DNA of 8,004 nt from Minisyncoccota bacterium (GTDB lineage Bacteria; Patescibacteriota; Minisyncoccia; Phycocordibacterales; Phycocordibacteraceae). How positions within the stretch are numbered: the stretch's first letter is position 1; every line of letters starts with the position of its first letter. Both the position numbers and the translations under genes were made by a program. The stretch covers positions 1 to 8,004 of the forward strand of contig JAQUAU010000032.1 in the NCBI GenBank assembly GCA_028687085.1. The letters run 5' to 3'. Below are positions 1 to 4,383 of the stretch, piece by piece. The notes under the pieces were generated by a model. That model was not told where the DNA came from and did not search any database. It saw nothing but the letters and a program-made list of their open reading frames with translations.

Positions 1-3
1 GAT

Positions 4-303
4 ATGCCCACTTTAAATGGATTTATAGAAAGATTGAAGGTTATTCGGAAGCTTCTTGAAGTAAATAATTTTGATGTAATTACTCAAAATGACAATAAAG
101 AACTTCAACATAGAAAAAGAAGTAGGGTAAGATTTACACAATTAATGAAGAATAAAGAAGATACTGAAAAAATGACAAAATTGTTTTATGAACATAAAGA
201 TGATGAATTATCAAAGTTATATGATGATATAGGTATAATTTATGATAGAAATGCATTTAGTAAAGCCCTGTATTATAAAAGAGCTAAATTTAATATAAAA
301 TAA
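4..303 (+). CDS. Hypothetical basic helical protein, possibly 5'-partial
   Basis: I do not recognise this 99-residue product. It is rich in Lys, Arg, Glu and Asp and looks mostly helical, with no Cys pairs and no membrane segment. A basic patch (HRKRSRVR) sits near residues 36-43, which would fit nucleic-acid contact, but that is inference. The first ATG is at base 4 and the frame is open back to the window edge, so the true start may lie upstream. The stop is one base from the next ATG (TAAAATG), a junction used repeatedly here, so it is probably co-transcribed with the gene at 305. Confidence 0.6.
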   Translation: MPTLNGFIERLKVIRKLLEVNNFDVITQNDNKELQHRKRSRVRFTQLMKNKEDTEKMTKLFYEHKDDELSKLYDDIGIIYDRNAFSKALYYKRAKFNIK

Positions 304-304
304 A

Positions 305-739
305 ATGGACACAGAAAAAGAAATACTCGAATTTCAAAAAAGAAGAAAGAAGAAAATGTTATTAGTTACAGATGGAAATGAAAGAATTGAAAAAACACTT
401 GAAATGCTTTCAGAGAATATATTAAATACTATGAAAAATCATATAGGATATGAAAATGCCATCTCTGTTTCAGAATTATTCAAAAAAGTGTATAAAAAAG
501 ACATTAAAGAATTCAACATTTACAAAAGATTATTTTACTGGAGTATATTAAAAAAATTGATACACCTTTCAAGAAAGGAATGTTTCATAATAATTTCAAA
601 AAATAGAGTTTATGTTTTAAAGTCAGAAGAAGAACTTAATTCATTAAGAAATAAAATTAAAAGAGTAAAAGAAGGATTGGATAATATGCAAATATCGGCA
701 TCTAATTGGGTTGCCAGTGAAAAATGGAGAAATTTATAA
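305..739 (+). CDS. Putative winged-helix DNA-binding protein
   Basis: This 144-residue protein has a basic N-terminus (QKRRKKKM, residues 11-18). A helical segment at about 36-62 (SENILNTMKNHIG then ISVSELFKKV) is followed by further helices at about 66-88. A beta-like stretch at 93-105 (CFIIISKNRVYVLK) and a helix with the pattern KSEEELNSLRNKIKRVKEGLDNM-like spacing (106-128) complete it. Phage and plasmid winged-helix proteins often end the same way, with a wing strand running into a KSEEEL...I...GL helix, so I infer a small DNA-binding regulator or replication accessory. I base this on pattern only; there is no catalytic motif. The start at 305 follows the upstream stop by one base, and the next gene starts one base after this stop. 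Confidence 0.6.
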   Translation: MDTEKEILEFQKRRKKKMLLVTDGNERIEKTLEMLSENILNTMKNHIGYENAISVSELFKKVYKKDIKEFNIYKRLFYWSILKKLIHLSRKECFIIISKNRVYVLKSEEELNSLRNKIKRVKEGLDNMQISASNWVASEKWRNL

Positions 740-740
740 A

Positions 741-929
741 ATGATAAACGAAGAACAGATAAAAACAAAATGGAGTAATCAAAAAGTGCCTAAGTGTAAG
801 ATAGGAAAAAACCATAAGTGGAAAGGTAGTATTGAAACTGCAATTTGTTTAAAATGTGGATATGATGTTTTTGATGGCTGTTACAAAGATAATAAATTAA
901 TTGGAAATATAAAAGAAGTTTTAAAATGA
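741..929 (+). CDS. Small zinc-binding-like protein (C-H-CxxC)
   Basis: This 62-residue protein has Cys19, His25, Cys36 and Cys39 in the arrangement C-x5-H-x10-CxxCG, a compact treble-clef or zinc-ribbon-like knuckle. The KNHKWKG and ICLKCGY surroundings are typical of tiny viral zinc proteins. The function is unknown; such proteins usually bind nucleic acid or another protein. An upstream TTG at 711 is in frame, but the ATG at 741 stands one base after the previous stop (TAAAATG), the local junction pattern, so I prefer it. The gene overlaps the next ORF by ATGA. The tail of the protein at 3009 and the protein at 4384 carry similar motifs. Confidence 0.65.
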   Translation: MINEEQIKTKWSNQKVPKCKIGKNHKWKGSIETAICLKCGYDVFDGCYKDNKLIGNIKEVLK

Positions 930-1021
930 AATACACAAAAGAACAAATTGAAAGACAAAAAAATAATTATAAGGAATATTCAAAAATAAACTTTATTGAT
1001 GTTCTTGGGATAGGAATTTAA
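926..1021 (+). CDS. Tiny hypothetical ORF (31 aa)
   Basis: This 31-codon ORF starts inside the ATGA that ends the previous gene and stops four bases before the next ATG. The N-terminal two thirds is a charged helix (KEQIERQKNNYKEY) and the end is hydrophobic (FIDVLGIGI). I recognise no family. The case for it being real is position: it fills the gap between two supported genes exactly and keeps the ATGA overlap. It could instead be a coupling mini-ORF that hands ribosomes to the RHH gene downstream. Confidence 0.4.
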   Translation: MKYTKEQIERQKNNYKEYSKINFIDVLGIGI

Positions 1022-1025
1022 AACA

Positions 1026-1175
1026 ATGGCAAAAGAAACAATTTATACAAACATTAGATTAAAGAAAACTACTGTTGCTAAATTAAAAATCTTAAAAGCA
1101 AAAAGAGAAGATTTAAGTTATGAAGATACAATGGATTATCTTTTAAGTAAAGAAAATTTGGAGTTTAAAAAATGA
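1026..1175 (+). CDS. Ribbon-helix-helix DNA-binding protein
   Basis: The 49 residues fit a ribbon-helix-helix (RHH, Arc/CopG/antitoxin) fold. There is an N-terminal beta strand, residues 5-12 (TIYTNIRL), whose alternating residues would insert into the major groove. Helix A is about 15-26 (TTVAKLKILKAK), then a turn, then helix B from Ser31 (SYEDTMDYLL). The strand followed by ‘T..KL..LK......SYEDTMDYLL’ is the classical archaeal antitoxin/regulator spacing. RHH proteins act as dimers and often repress their own operon; that role here is inference. No toxin partner is obvious next to it. Its stop codon overlaps an ATG (ATGA, 1172-1175), and the putative insertion element begins right there, so the original downstream neighbour was probably the gene now at 2616. 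Confidence 0.75.
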   Translation: MAKETIYTNIRLKKTTVAKLKILKAKREDLSYEDTMDYLLSKENLEFKK

Positions 1176-1181
1176 CATCCT

Positions 1182-1202
1182 CTCACGCCCTAAAGGGCGG
1201 AG
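1182..1202. repeat. Left-end hairpin of IS200/IS605-type element
   Basis: The perfect stem CGCCCT (1186-1191) / AGGGCG (1194-1199) closes an AA tip. It is extended by CTC (1182-1184) / GAG (1200-1202) with one unpaired A at 1185. This bulged hairpin is the kind bound by TnpA. It is much more GC-rich than its surroundings and is followed by GTATCCT, as is the right-end hairpin. Confidence 0.65.
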
Positions 1203-1217
1203 TATCCTTATGGAATA

Positions 1218-1252
1218 GAAAGGTATATAAAGGTATAATACCTTACTTATGT
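1218..1252 (+). promoter_or_regulatory. Putative archaeal promoter with overlapping palindrome
   Basis: A TATA-like box, TATATAAA (1224-1231), is preceded by a purine-rich GAAAGG that could serve as BRE. Its centre is about 26 bases upstream of the ATG at 1253, which in archaea would place transcription start at or next to that ATG, giving a leaderless mRNA. A 15-bp palindrome, AAGGTAT-A-ATACCTT (1230-1244), lies between box and start. AAAGGTATAT and AAAGGTATAA form two direct copies one helical turn apart. That is a sensible operator layout for an RHH repressor such as those at 1026 or 1672. Promoter and operator roles are inferred. Confidence 0.4.
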
Positions 1253-1432
1253 ATGGAAAACACAACACAGACAGCAGGAGAGACTGCAACCGAGAGCATC
1301 GGATTAACAGAAATGCAAGAAGAAAGTTGGGAAGATAACCAGCCAAGTTTTTATGACTTAGCTGAAGCTGATGGAACTTTGATGTACTATCAGGAAAGAA
1401 ACGGCGAATTAGTTAGTGCGGAGGATTACTAA
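1253..1432 (+). CDS. Small acidic hypothetical protein, IS passenger
   Basis: The product is 59 residues, strongly acidic, with polar Thr/Glu/Gln-rich sequence and no Cys or membrane segment. The end, DLAEADGTLMYYQERNGELVSAEDY, looks like a small beta-turn domain, but I cannot assign a family. The same frame is open up to an ATG at 1172 that overlaps the RHH stop. A start there would translate the left-end hairpin and give an 86-residue version. I prefer 1253 because residues 1-27 of the long form are hairpin-encoded and a TATA-like box lies 26 bases upstream. Base composition is visibly richer in G and C than the flanking operon, consistent with separate origin. The next gene starts one base after this stop. 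Confidence 0.55.
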   Translation: MENTTQTAGETATESIGLTEMQEESWEDNQPSFYDLAEADGTLMYYQERNGELVSAEDY

Positions 1433-1433
1433 A

Positions 1434-1679
1434 ATGGTTCAGAAGGATTTATACCTGAAGACAGAGACCGCAGACATAAAAGAAGTTGGAAAGGAAAAAC
1501 AAGAAAACACAATAAGGGTATATTGCACGATGTATCCTAATGTGTTCACCTTTCAGATAAGAACCTACAAACCAACTAAGCAAGGAGGGATTAATAAACA
1601 GATGGTTGCAAGTGTGAGTTTATCTGTTGAAGACCTGAAAGAAATCCTTGCTTATGCGGAGGCAGAGAAAAATGCCTAA
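1434..1679 (+). CDS. Beta-rich hypothetical protein, IS passenger
   Basis: The protein is 81 residues. Residues about 25-62 alternate in a beta-strand pattern (NTIRVYCTMYP, VFTFQIRTYKP, QMVASVSLSV), followed by a C-terminal helix (VEDLKEILAYAEAEK). Strands ending in an SLS..DLKEIL helix resemble small PC4-like or other nucleic-acid-binding folds in outline. I regard that as weak, and no diagnostic residues are visible. An in-frame GTG at 1416 lies upstream, but GCGGAGG at 1418-1424 is well placed as a ribosome-binding site for the ATG at 1434, which I therefore chose. It overlaps the next gene by eight bases. Base use is more GC-rich than the surrounding operon, like its upstream neighbour. 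Confidence 0.55.
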   Translation: MVQKDLYLKTETADIKEVGKEKQENTIRVYCTMYPNVFTFQIRTYKPTKQGGINKQMVASVSLSVEDLKEILAYAEAEKNA

Positions 1680-1815
1680 GAGAAAAGACGGGATAACTAT
1701 TTATCCCGAGAAAGCCCTAAGAACTAAATTAGAGAAGGAGGCAGAAAAGCAAAAGAGAAGCTTGAACAATTTTATTTTATTTATTCTTTCTTCTCACTTT
1801 TCCCTTAAAAGATAA
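1672..1815 (+). CDS. Arc-like ribbon-helix-helix DNA-binding protein
   Basis: The 47 residues match the Arc-type RHH plan: a strand GITIYP (7-12), helix A KALRTKLEKEAEKQKR (14-29), then S-L-N-N-F-I-L (30-36) opening helix B. The segment LEKEAEKQKRSLNNFIL is characteristic of small Arc-like repressors of phages and plasmids. A dimer would bind operator DNA through the paired strands. It lies inside the putative IS element and could regulate the element's promoter at 1218-1252. That target is inferred from position and the palindrome there. The start has GGAGG (1658-1662 region, within the previous gene's 3' end) upstream, and the gene overlaps both neighbours: eight bases upstream, TAATG downstream. 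Confidence 0.7.
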   Translation: MPKRKDGITIYPEKALRTKLEKEAEKQKRSLNNFILFILSSHFSLKR

Positions 1816-1976
1816 TGGTAGAAAGAACTAAATGTAAGTTTTGTAAAAGATATTATTTGCCTTATCAAGAGAATGAACATTACAAAGAAGATACGGAAAC
1901 TCACAGAAAATTAAAGAAACTTAACGAGATGACTACTGAAGATATGATGAAAGCGATTAATAGGGGTGAATTGTAA
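1815..1976 (+). CDS. Small CCHH zinc-finger-like protein
   Basis: The product is 53 residues. Cys7, Cys10, His22 and His30 form C-x2-C-x11-H-x7-H, a C2H2-like finger with a widened His-His gap. The CKFCKRYY opening and the HRKLKKLNEM helix around His30 fit a zinc-finger beta-hairpin plus helix. Alone, one finger of this sort commonly contacts nucleic acid or protein; nothing more specific can be said. It starts in the TAATG of the RHH gene and ends two bases before the tnpA start. It thus sits where an IS200-type element would normally have its left end, which makes it an odd passenger. Confidence 0.6.
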   Translation: MVERTKCKFCKRYYLPYQENEHYKEDTETHRKLKKLNEMTTEDMMKAINRGEL

Positions 1977-1978
1977 AA

Positions 1979-2536
1979 ATGGCTAAAAGCAAATATCCAC
2001 ATTTTAATCCAGATGAACATAAGATTAATGTTAAGATAGCGAAAGTCAGAGTTTCAAGCCATTCAAAGCATAACATTAATTATCACATAGTCTTTATTCC
2101 AAAATACAGAAAGGCAATTCTTACAGGAGATAAACTTAAAGAAATCTTAATGACAATTATTACAGGTCAGTGTGAAGATTTGCAGTGCAATCTTTTAGCT
2201 TTGGAAATTATGCCAGACCACGTTCATATCTTTGTAGGAGCAAAACCAACAGCTACACCTTTTAGAATTGTCAATCAGTTAAAGGGAAACACATCAAGAC
2301 AATTAAGAAGAATATTTGACGATTTAAAATTCTTGGGTTTTAAAAATCATTATGGAAATGGTTTTGATAGTCTATGGGCTGATGGTTATTATTGCGGAAG
2401 TGCAGGACACGTAAGCCAAGAAAGTGTTAAGAGATATATTCAGGAACAAGAAGGAAAGAAAGTTTTTGAATACGATATTTATGAATGTCCTGAAGAACTG
2501 AAGGGTCAATTAAAATTAGGAGATTTTTTCGGATGA
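1979..2536 (+). CDS. tnpA: IS200/IS605 family transposase TnpA (Y1 HUH)
   Basis: This is a single-tyrosine HUH transposase that cuts and rejoins single-stranded DNA at the hairpin ends of its element. The family signatures are visible: NINYHIVFIPKYRK (32-45), then LEIMPDHVHIFV (75-86), whose His81-Val82-His83 is the metal-binding HUH motif. Next come QLKGNTSRQLRR (100-111), LWADGYYCGSAG (132-143) and VKRYIQEQ (150-157), with Tyr153 the expected nucleophile. All key residues are present, so it may be active. At 185 residues it is somewhat longer than many TnpA proteins, through about 25 extra N-terminal residues and a short C-terminal tail. The start follows the previous stop by two bases. No TnpB/IscB gene accompanies it. 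The right-end hairpin lies 40 bases after the stop. Confidence 0.93.
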   Translation: MAKSKYPHFNPDEHKINVKIAKVRVSSHSKHNINYHIVFIPKYRKAILTGDKLKEILMTIITGQCEDLQCNLLALEIMPDHVHIFVGAKPTATPFRIVNQLKGNTSRQLRRIFDDLKFLGFKNHYGNGFDSLWADGYYCGSAGHVSQESVKRYIQEQEGKKVFEYDIYECPEELKGQLKLGDFFG

Positions 2537-2619
2537 ACATTCAAACAACTAAACTTAGGAAGCGGTCGGCATTCCTCCCAAGCATAAATGCGTTGGGTAT
2601 CCTGCCGACATTTATATGA
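2533..2619 (+). CDS. Possible coupling mini-ORF through the IS right end
   Basis: This 28-codon frame starts in the ATGA that ends tnpA, reads through the whole right-end hairpin, and stops in the ATGA that starts the zinc-ribbon gene at 2616. The product is basic then hydrophobic and resembles no family. It may be chance. Its exact fit at both borders suggests it lets ribosomes pass from tnpA to the next gene, so I list it with low confidence. Confidence 0.25.
   Translation: MNIQTTKLRKRSAFLPSINALGILPTFI
2565..2609. repeat. Right-end hairpin of IS200/IS605-type element
   Basis: The inner stem is CCCAA-GCAT (2577-2585) / ATGC-(G)-TTGGG (2588-2597), with an AA tip and one bulged G at 2592. 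An outer perfect 7-bp stem, GTCGGCA (2565-2571) / TGCCGAC (2603-2609), encloses it, separated by two 5-base unpaired strands (TTCCT and TATCC). The inner part matches the left-end hairpin in plan and in its flanking CCTC and GTATCCT. The outer arms have no counterpart on the left. In RNA it could also act as a stable stem. Confidence 0.7.
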
Positions 2620-2768
2620 CTACAATAAATTGTGACAACTGCGATAAATTAGTAAATGAAGAAGAACTAATAGAAATTAGAAAAGGATTAAATGTTTGCA
2701 ATTCCTGTGCTGATGAATATTATGCATTAGAAATTGCAAGAAAACATCCAAATCAGAGTAAATTATAA
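2616..2768 (+). CDS. Four-cysteine zinc-ribbon mini-protein
   Basis: The product is 50 residues with two CxxC knuckles: Cys6-Asp-Asn-Cys9 and Cys28-Asn-Ser-Cys31, spaced by 18 residues. That is a standard zinc ribbon, followed by a helix (ADEYYALEIARKH). The role is unknown; ribbons this small are common in archaeal viruses and plasmids as nucleic-acid or protein adaptors. Its ATG is part of the ATGAC that marks the right border of the putative IS element. If the element were removed, this gene would follow the RHH gene at 1026 with a 4-base ATGA overlap, so it was probably that gene's neighbour. The next gene starts one base after this stop. Confidence 0.65.
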   Translation: MTTINCDNCDKLVNEEELIEIRKGLNVCNSCADEYYALEIARKHPNQSKL

Positions 2769-2769
2769 A

Positions 2770-3012
2770 ATGGCAATAGAAAATATAAAAACAAAAACAA
2801 GCAAGAAATTAGAAGAACAAATTATGAATGCAAAATTACAACAGGATATTTTAATTGTTTATGAAAGAACAATTGAATTAACAAGGCATAATCAGGATAT
2901 TGAATTATTTCTTAGTTTAATTAATAAGACTTATTCGGTTTATTCAAATAAAGTTAATCATAAATATAACAACATATTAAACAAAATTAAAAAGGGATTA
3001 AGAGAATTATGA
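2770..3012 (+). CDS. Hypothetical helical protein
   Basis: The 80-residue product is predicted to be almost all helix, alternating charged and aliphatic residues (KKLEEQIMNAKLQQDILIVYERTIEL and onward), so a helical hairpin or coiled-coil dimer is likely. There is no Cys, no membrane segment and no recognised motif. A TTG at 2734 is in frame, but the ATG at 2770 is one base after the upstream stop and starts the natural reading, so I use it. It overlaps the following membrane-protein gene by ATGA. Confidence 0.6.
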   Translation: MAIENIKTKTSKKLEEQIMNAKLQQDILIVYERTIELTRHNQDIELFLSLINKTYSVYSNKVNHKYNNILNKIKKGLREL

Positions 3013-3425
3013 AACAGATAAATAAGGAAAAAGTATGGAAATACTTTTGGGAACAAAAGATAGAAGAACTATCAAACATTGCTCTAATATTATTTATTAT
3101 TCTATCTCTTGCAGGATTATTAGTTCAAATAGGTTGGCAATGTAAAGAACATGGAATTGGAGAAATGAAAGATTGTGGTGGTTTATTTACTGGAAGTAAA
3201 TGCCCAGCAACGGCATGTAATGTTCCTTATGAACCAAGTCTTCCTTATTGGATGTTATATACTGGAATTATTACAACATCTTGGTGGATATTATATGGAA
3301 TTTGGTGCTTGAGAAAGTCAAATTGGGAAGAAGCAAAGAAGAGAGTAAAACAAGAAATGTGCAAACACTCTTTTGATAGATATGGATGTTGTAAATTATG
3401 TTCGATAGATAAAGATGACATTTAA
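3009..3425 (+). CDS. Two-TM membrane protein with Cys-rich loop and zinc-like tail
   Basis: The 138-residue protein begins with a soluble amphipathic segment (WKYFWEQKIEEL, 10-21). TM1 is at about 23-43, then a 35-residue loop with Cys45, Cys56, Cys65 and Cys70, TM2 at about 80-101, and a charged tail. The tail ends in C118-x-H120...C128-x2-C131, a zinc-knuckle-like cluster. By the positive-inside tendency, both ends would be cytoplasmic and the Cys-rich loop outside, where it could form disulfides. It is a paralogue of the protein at 5488: WKYF..QKI.EL before TM1 and KSNWEEAK.R after TM2 are shared, while the loops are unrelated. The function is unknown. It starts in an ATGA overlap. Confidence 0.7.
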   Translation: MKQINKEKVWKYFWEQKIEELSNIALILFIILSLAGLLVQIGWQCKEHGIGEMKDCGGLFTGSKCPATACNVPYEPSLPYWMLYTGIITTSWWILYGIWCLRKSNWEEAKKRVKQEMCKHSFDRYGCCKLCSIDKDDI

Positions 3426-3432
3426 GAATAAT

Positions 3433-3440
3433 AAAGGAGG
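3433..3440 (+). promoter_or_regulatory. Strong Shine-Dalgarno site for the gene at 3453
   Basis: AAAGGAGG is the most complete ribosome-binding site in the window. It ends 12 bases before the ATG, a slightly long spacing. The gene also has its own 27-base upstream gap, rare in this window, so it is initiated independently and not by coupling. Confidence 0.6.
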
Positions 3441-3452
3441 AACTAAACAAAA

Positions 3453-3800
3453 ATGACAGAACCAACAAACTGGCTTGATGAAGAGATAAAAAACACACAG
3501 ACTGAATTTACAGGAGAAAAACTGCCAACATTGAAATTAGAAGTCGGAAAAATAACAACTTTTACTGTTGATTTTTCAATACCTTTTAATAAGTGGACAG
3601 GTGAAAGTGGAAAGAAGAAAGTTACAAAAGCAATTATTCCTGTAACTCAAAAAGGCGAAAAGAAGAACCTTTGGTTGAATGTGCAGAACCCTCTTTATTC
3701 AGAGATTTGCAAAAGAGGAAAGGCTGGACAAAAAGAGTTCAAGGTTTCAACAACAGGAACTCAATCTGACACAAGATATACAATTGTGGAGGAAGCATAA
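3453..3800 (+). CDS. Beta-rich conserved-looking protein, possible OB-fold ssDNA-binding protein
   Basis: The product is 115 residues. After an acidic N-terminus (MTEPTNWLDEEIKN), strands alternate: TLKLEVGKITTFTVDFS (26-42), KVTKAIIPVTQ (56-66), KNLWLNVQNPLYSEI (71-85), KEFKVSTTGTQSDTRYTIVEE (95-114). The segment LWLNV.NPLY.EI followed by ‘KAGQKEFKV’ looks like a conserved single-domain protein; I believe relatives occur in DPANN-type archaeal sequences, but cannot check. The strand pattern and basic loops suggest an OB-like fold binding single-stranded DNA or RNA; this is inference. It has the best ribosome-binding site here and is followed by hairpins, so it may be made in larger amounts than its neighbours. 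Codon use looks more regular than in the tiny neighbours. Confidence 0.65.
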   Translation: MTEPTNWLDEEIKNTQTEFTGEKLPTLKLEVGKITTFTVDFSIPFNKWTGESGKKKVTKAIIPVTQKGEKKNLWLNVQNPLYSEICKRGKAGQKEFKVSTTGTQSDTRYTIVEEA

Positions 3801-3812
3801 ATAAATTACTTC

Positions 3813-3833
3813 GCCCCTTTTATTTAGAGGGGC
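3813..3833 (+). terminator. Hairpin after the gene at 3453, possible terminator
   Basis: GCCCCT (3813-3818) pairs perfectly with AGGGGC (3828-3833) around a T-rich loop. It lies 13 bases after the stop of the gene at 3453. There is no clear run of T after the stem, so intrinsic termination in the bacterial sense is doubtful; it could also protect the mRNA 3' end. Confidence 0.4.
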
Positions 3834-3839
3834 TTCATA

Positions 3840-3894
3840 CTCCCCTTATACAACGACGAGAGGATGGGGAGATAACTAATAAAGTCCTCTCGTC
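3840..3894 (+). ncRNA. Structured intergenic element, possible H-type pseudoknot
   Basis: GACGAGAGGA (3855-3864) and TCCTCTCGTC (3885-3894) form a perfect 10-bp stem with a 20-base loop. The loop contains GGGGAG (3866-3871), complementary to CTCCCC (3840-3845) just upstream, which would give a classical H-type pseudoknot. Both this stem and the previous one are followed by TCATACTC (3835-3842, 3893-3900). The 113-base gap 3801-3913 holds no ORF. It could be an RNA element, a protein-binding site or part of a replication origin. Formation of the pseudoknot is inferred from complementarity only. Confidence 0.4.
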
Positions 3895-3913
3895 ATACTC
3901 ACAATAAAGTAAA

Positions 3914-4117
3914 ATGACAAAACAAACATCTAAAAAAGACGAGAGAAAAGAACTTAGAAATGAGAAGATAATCTATAATGGACTTATTAAGTGTTTATTA
4001 TCTACTTCAATTTTATTAGGTATTTTCTTTATCACAGGATTTAATGTTTGGAAGAATATGTTTTTAGCTTTATTATTTTTATTAGCATTTAAAATATTAG
4101 ATATACAAATAAAATGA
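3914..4117 (+). CDS. Small two-TM protein with MTKQT N-terminal tag
   Basis: The protein is 67 residues. A charged head (MTKQTSKKDERKEL) is followed by TM1 at about 24-43 and a closely spaced TM2 at about 48-62, so a membrane hairpin with both ends on the same side is likely. Its first 42 bases equal the first 39 of the gene at 5162 except for one extra codon, although the rest of the two proteins differs. The genes at 4819 and 6083 open with a variant of the same tag. The function is unknown. The gene starts after the structured gap and ends in an ATGA overlap. Confidence 0.6.
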   Translation: MTKQTSKKDERKELRNEKIIYNGLIKCLLSTSILLGIFFITGFNVWKNMFLALLFLLAFKILDIQIK

Positions 4118-4257
4118 AAACCGAAACAGAAATAAAATTAGAGAAAGAGATTGGGAGAATTTTATTTAAGACACCTAATTTTGATTTGGGCTTTTTAGGT
4201 GTGGCTTTAATATGTTTAGCAGGAGGCATAACATTTTTATGGTTAATATTTAAATGA
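4114..4257 (+). CDS. Single-TM mini-protein with MKTETEIKLE tag, copy 1
   Basis: This 47-residue ORF starts in the ATGA of the previous gene and ends in the ATGA of the next. The first 13 residues (MKTETEIKLEKEI) are the tag shared with the two following genes. Residues 14-24 form a linker, and about 25-46 (LGFLGVALICLAGGITFLWLIF) are one hydrophobic membrane span, ending two residues before the stop. N-in topology with a charged cytoplasmic head is likely. No family is recognised. The exact repetition of the 5' end in three adjacent genes supports the ORF being real. Confidence 0.55.
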   Translation: MKTETEIKLEKEIGRILFKTPNFDLGFLGVALICLAGGITFLWLIFK

Positions 4258-4382
4258 AAACCGAAACAGAAATAAAATTAGAGAGAGAGATTGAAGCAAG
4301 AATGAGAAGTTATGAAGATGTAGAATTTTTGCTAATTTTTGCTTTAGCAATTAGTATAAATCTAATTTGGTGGTTGTTATAA
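4254..4382 (+). CDS. Single-TM mini-protein with MKTETEIKLE tag, copy 2
   Basis: This 42-residue ORF has ATGA overlap upstream and its stop one base before the next start. The first 30 bases are identical to those of copy 1. The tag MKTETEIKLEREIE is followed by ARMRSYEDVE and then a short hydrophobic span at about 24-42 ending in WWLL. The body is unrelated in sequence to copy 1 but has the same plan of charged head and C-terminal anchor, as in tail-anchored mini-proteins. The function is unknown. Confidence 0.55.
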   Translation: MKTETEIKLEREIEARMRSYEDVEFLLIFALAISINLIWWLL

Positions 4383-4383
4383 A

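Larger units (their letters stand above)
1177..2620 (+). mobile_element. Candidate IS200/IS605-type element with passenger genes
   Basis: The evidence is a TnpA HUH transposase gene near the right side and a bulged imperfect-palindrome hairpin at each end (1182-1202 and 2577-2597). Both hairpins have an AA tip, a single bulged base, CCTC before the stem and GTATCCT after it. Aligned, the two 30-base ends agree at about 20 positions. IS200/IS605 elements end in subterminal hairpins, not inverted repeats, and cut next to short target motifs without target duplication. ATGAC occurs just outside or at both borders (1172-1176, 2616-2620), which would fit similar left and right cleavage motifs. The exact ends are inferred. 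Four small genes between the left end and tnpA are unusual cargo. Alternatively, the left hairpin is a solo relic of another copy. Confidence 0.6.

Noticed and set aside
711..740. Earlier non-ATG starts for the genes at 741, 1434 and 2770
   Set aside because: The TTG or GTG starts at 711, 1416 and 2734 would give long overlaps; ATGs directly after the upstream stops (TAAAATG), with a ribosome-binding site for 1434, fit the local pattern better.
1026..1175. RHH protein as antitoxin of a toxin-antitoxin pair
   Set aside because: Neither neighbour (31-residue ORF upstream; acidic passenger or zinc ribbon downstream) resembles a known toxin family, so only DNA binding is claimed.
1143..1346. Reverse-strand ORF of 67 codons over the left IS end
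   Set aside because: It lies opposite a coherent + strand series of genes, has no ribosome-binding site, and its sequence is the complement of the hairpin and passenger region; no family features.
1979..2536. RAYT/REP-type domesticated transposase as an alternative to an IS transposase
   Set aside because: IS-like bulged hairpins flank the region and no dispersed REP palindromes are visible in the window; a domesticated role cannot be fully excluded from one window.
3271..3498. Reverse-strand ORF of 75 codons
   Set aside because: Low-complexity Ser/Leu-rich shadow of the membrane-protein gene at 3009 and the strong ribosome-binding site of the gene at 3453.
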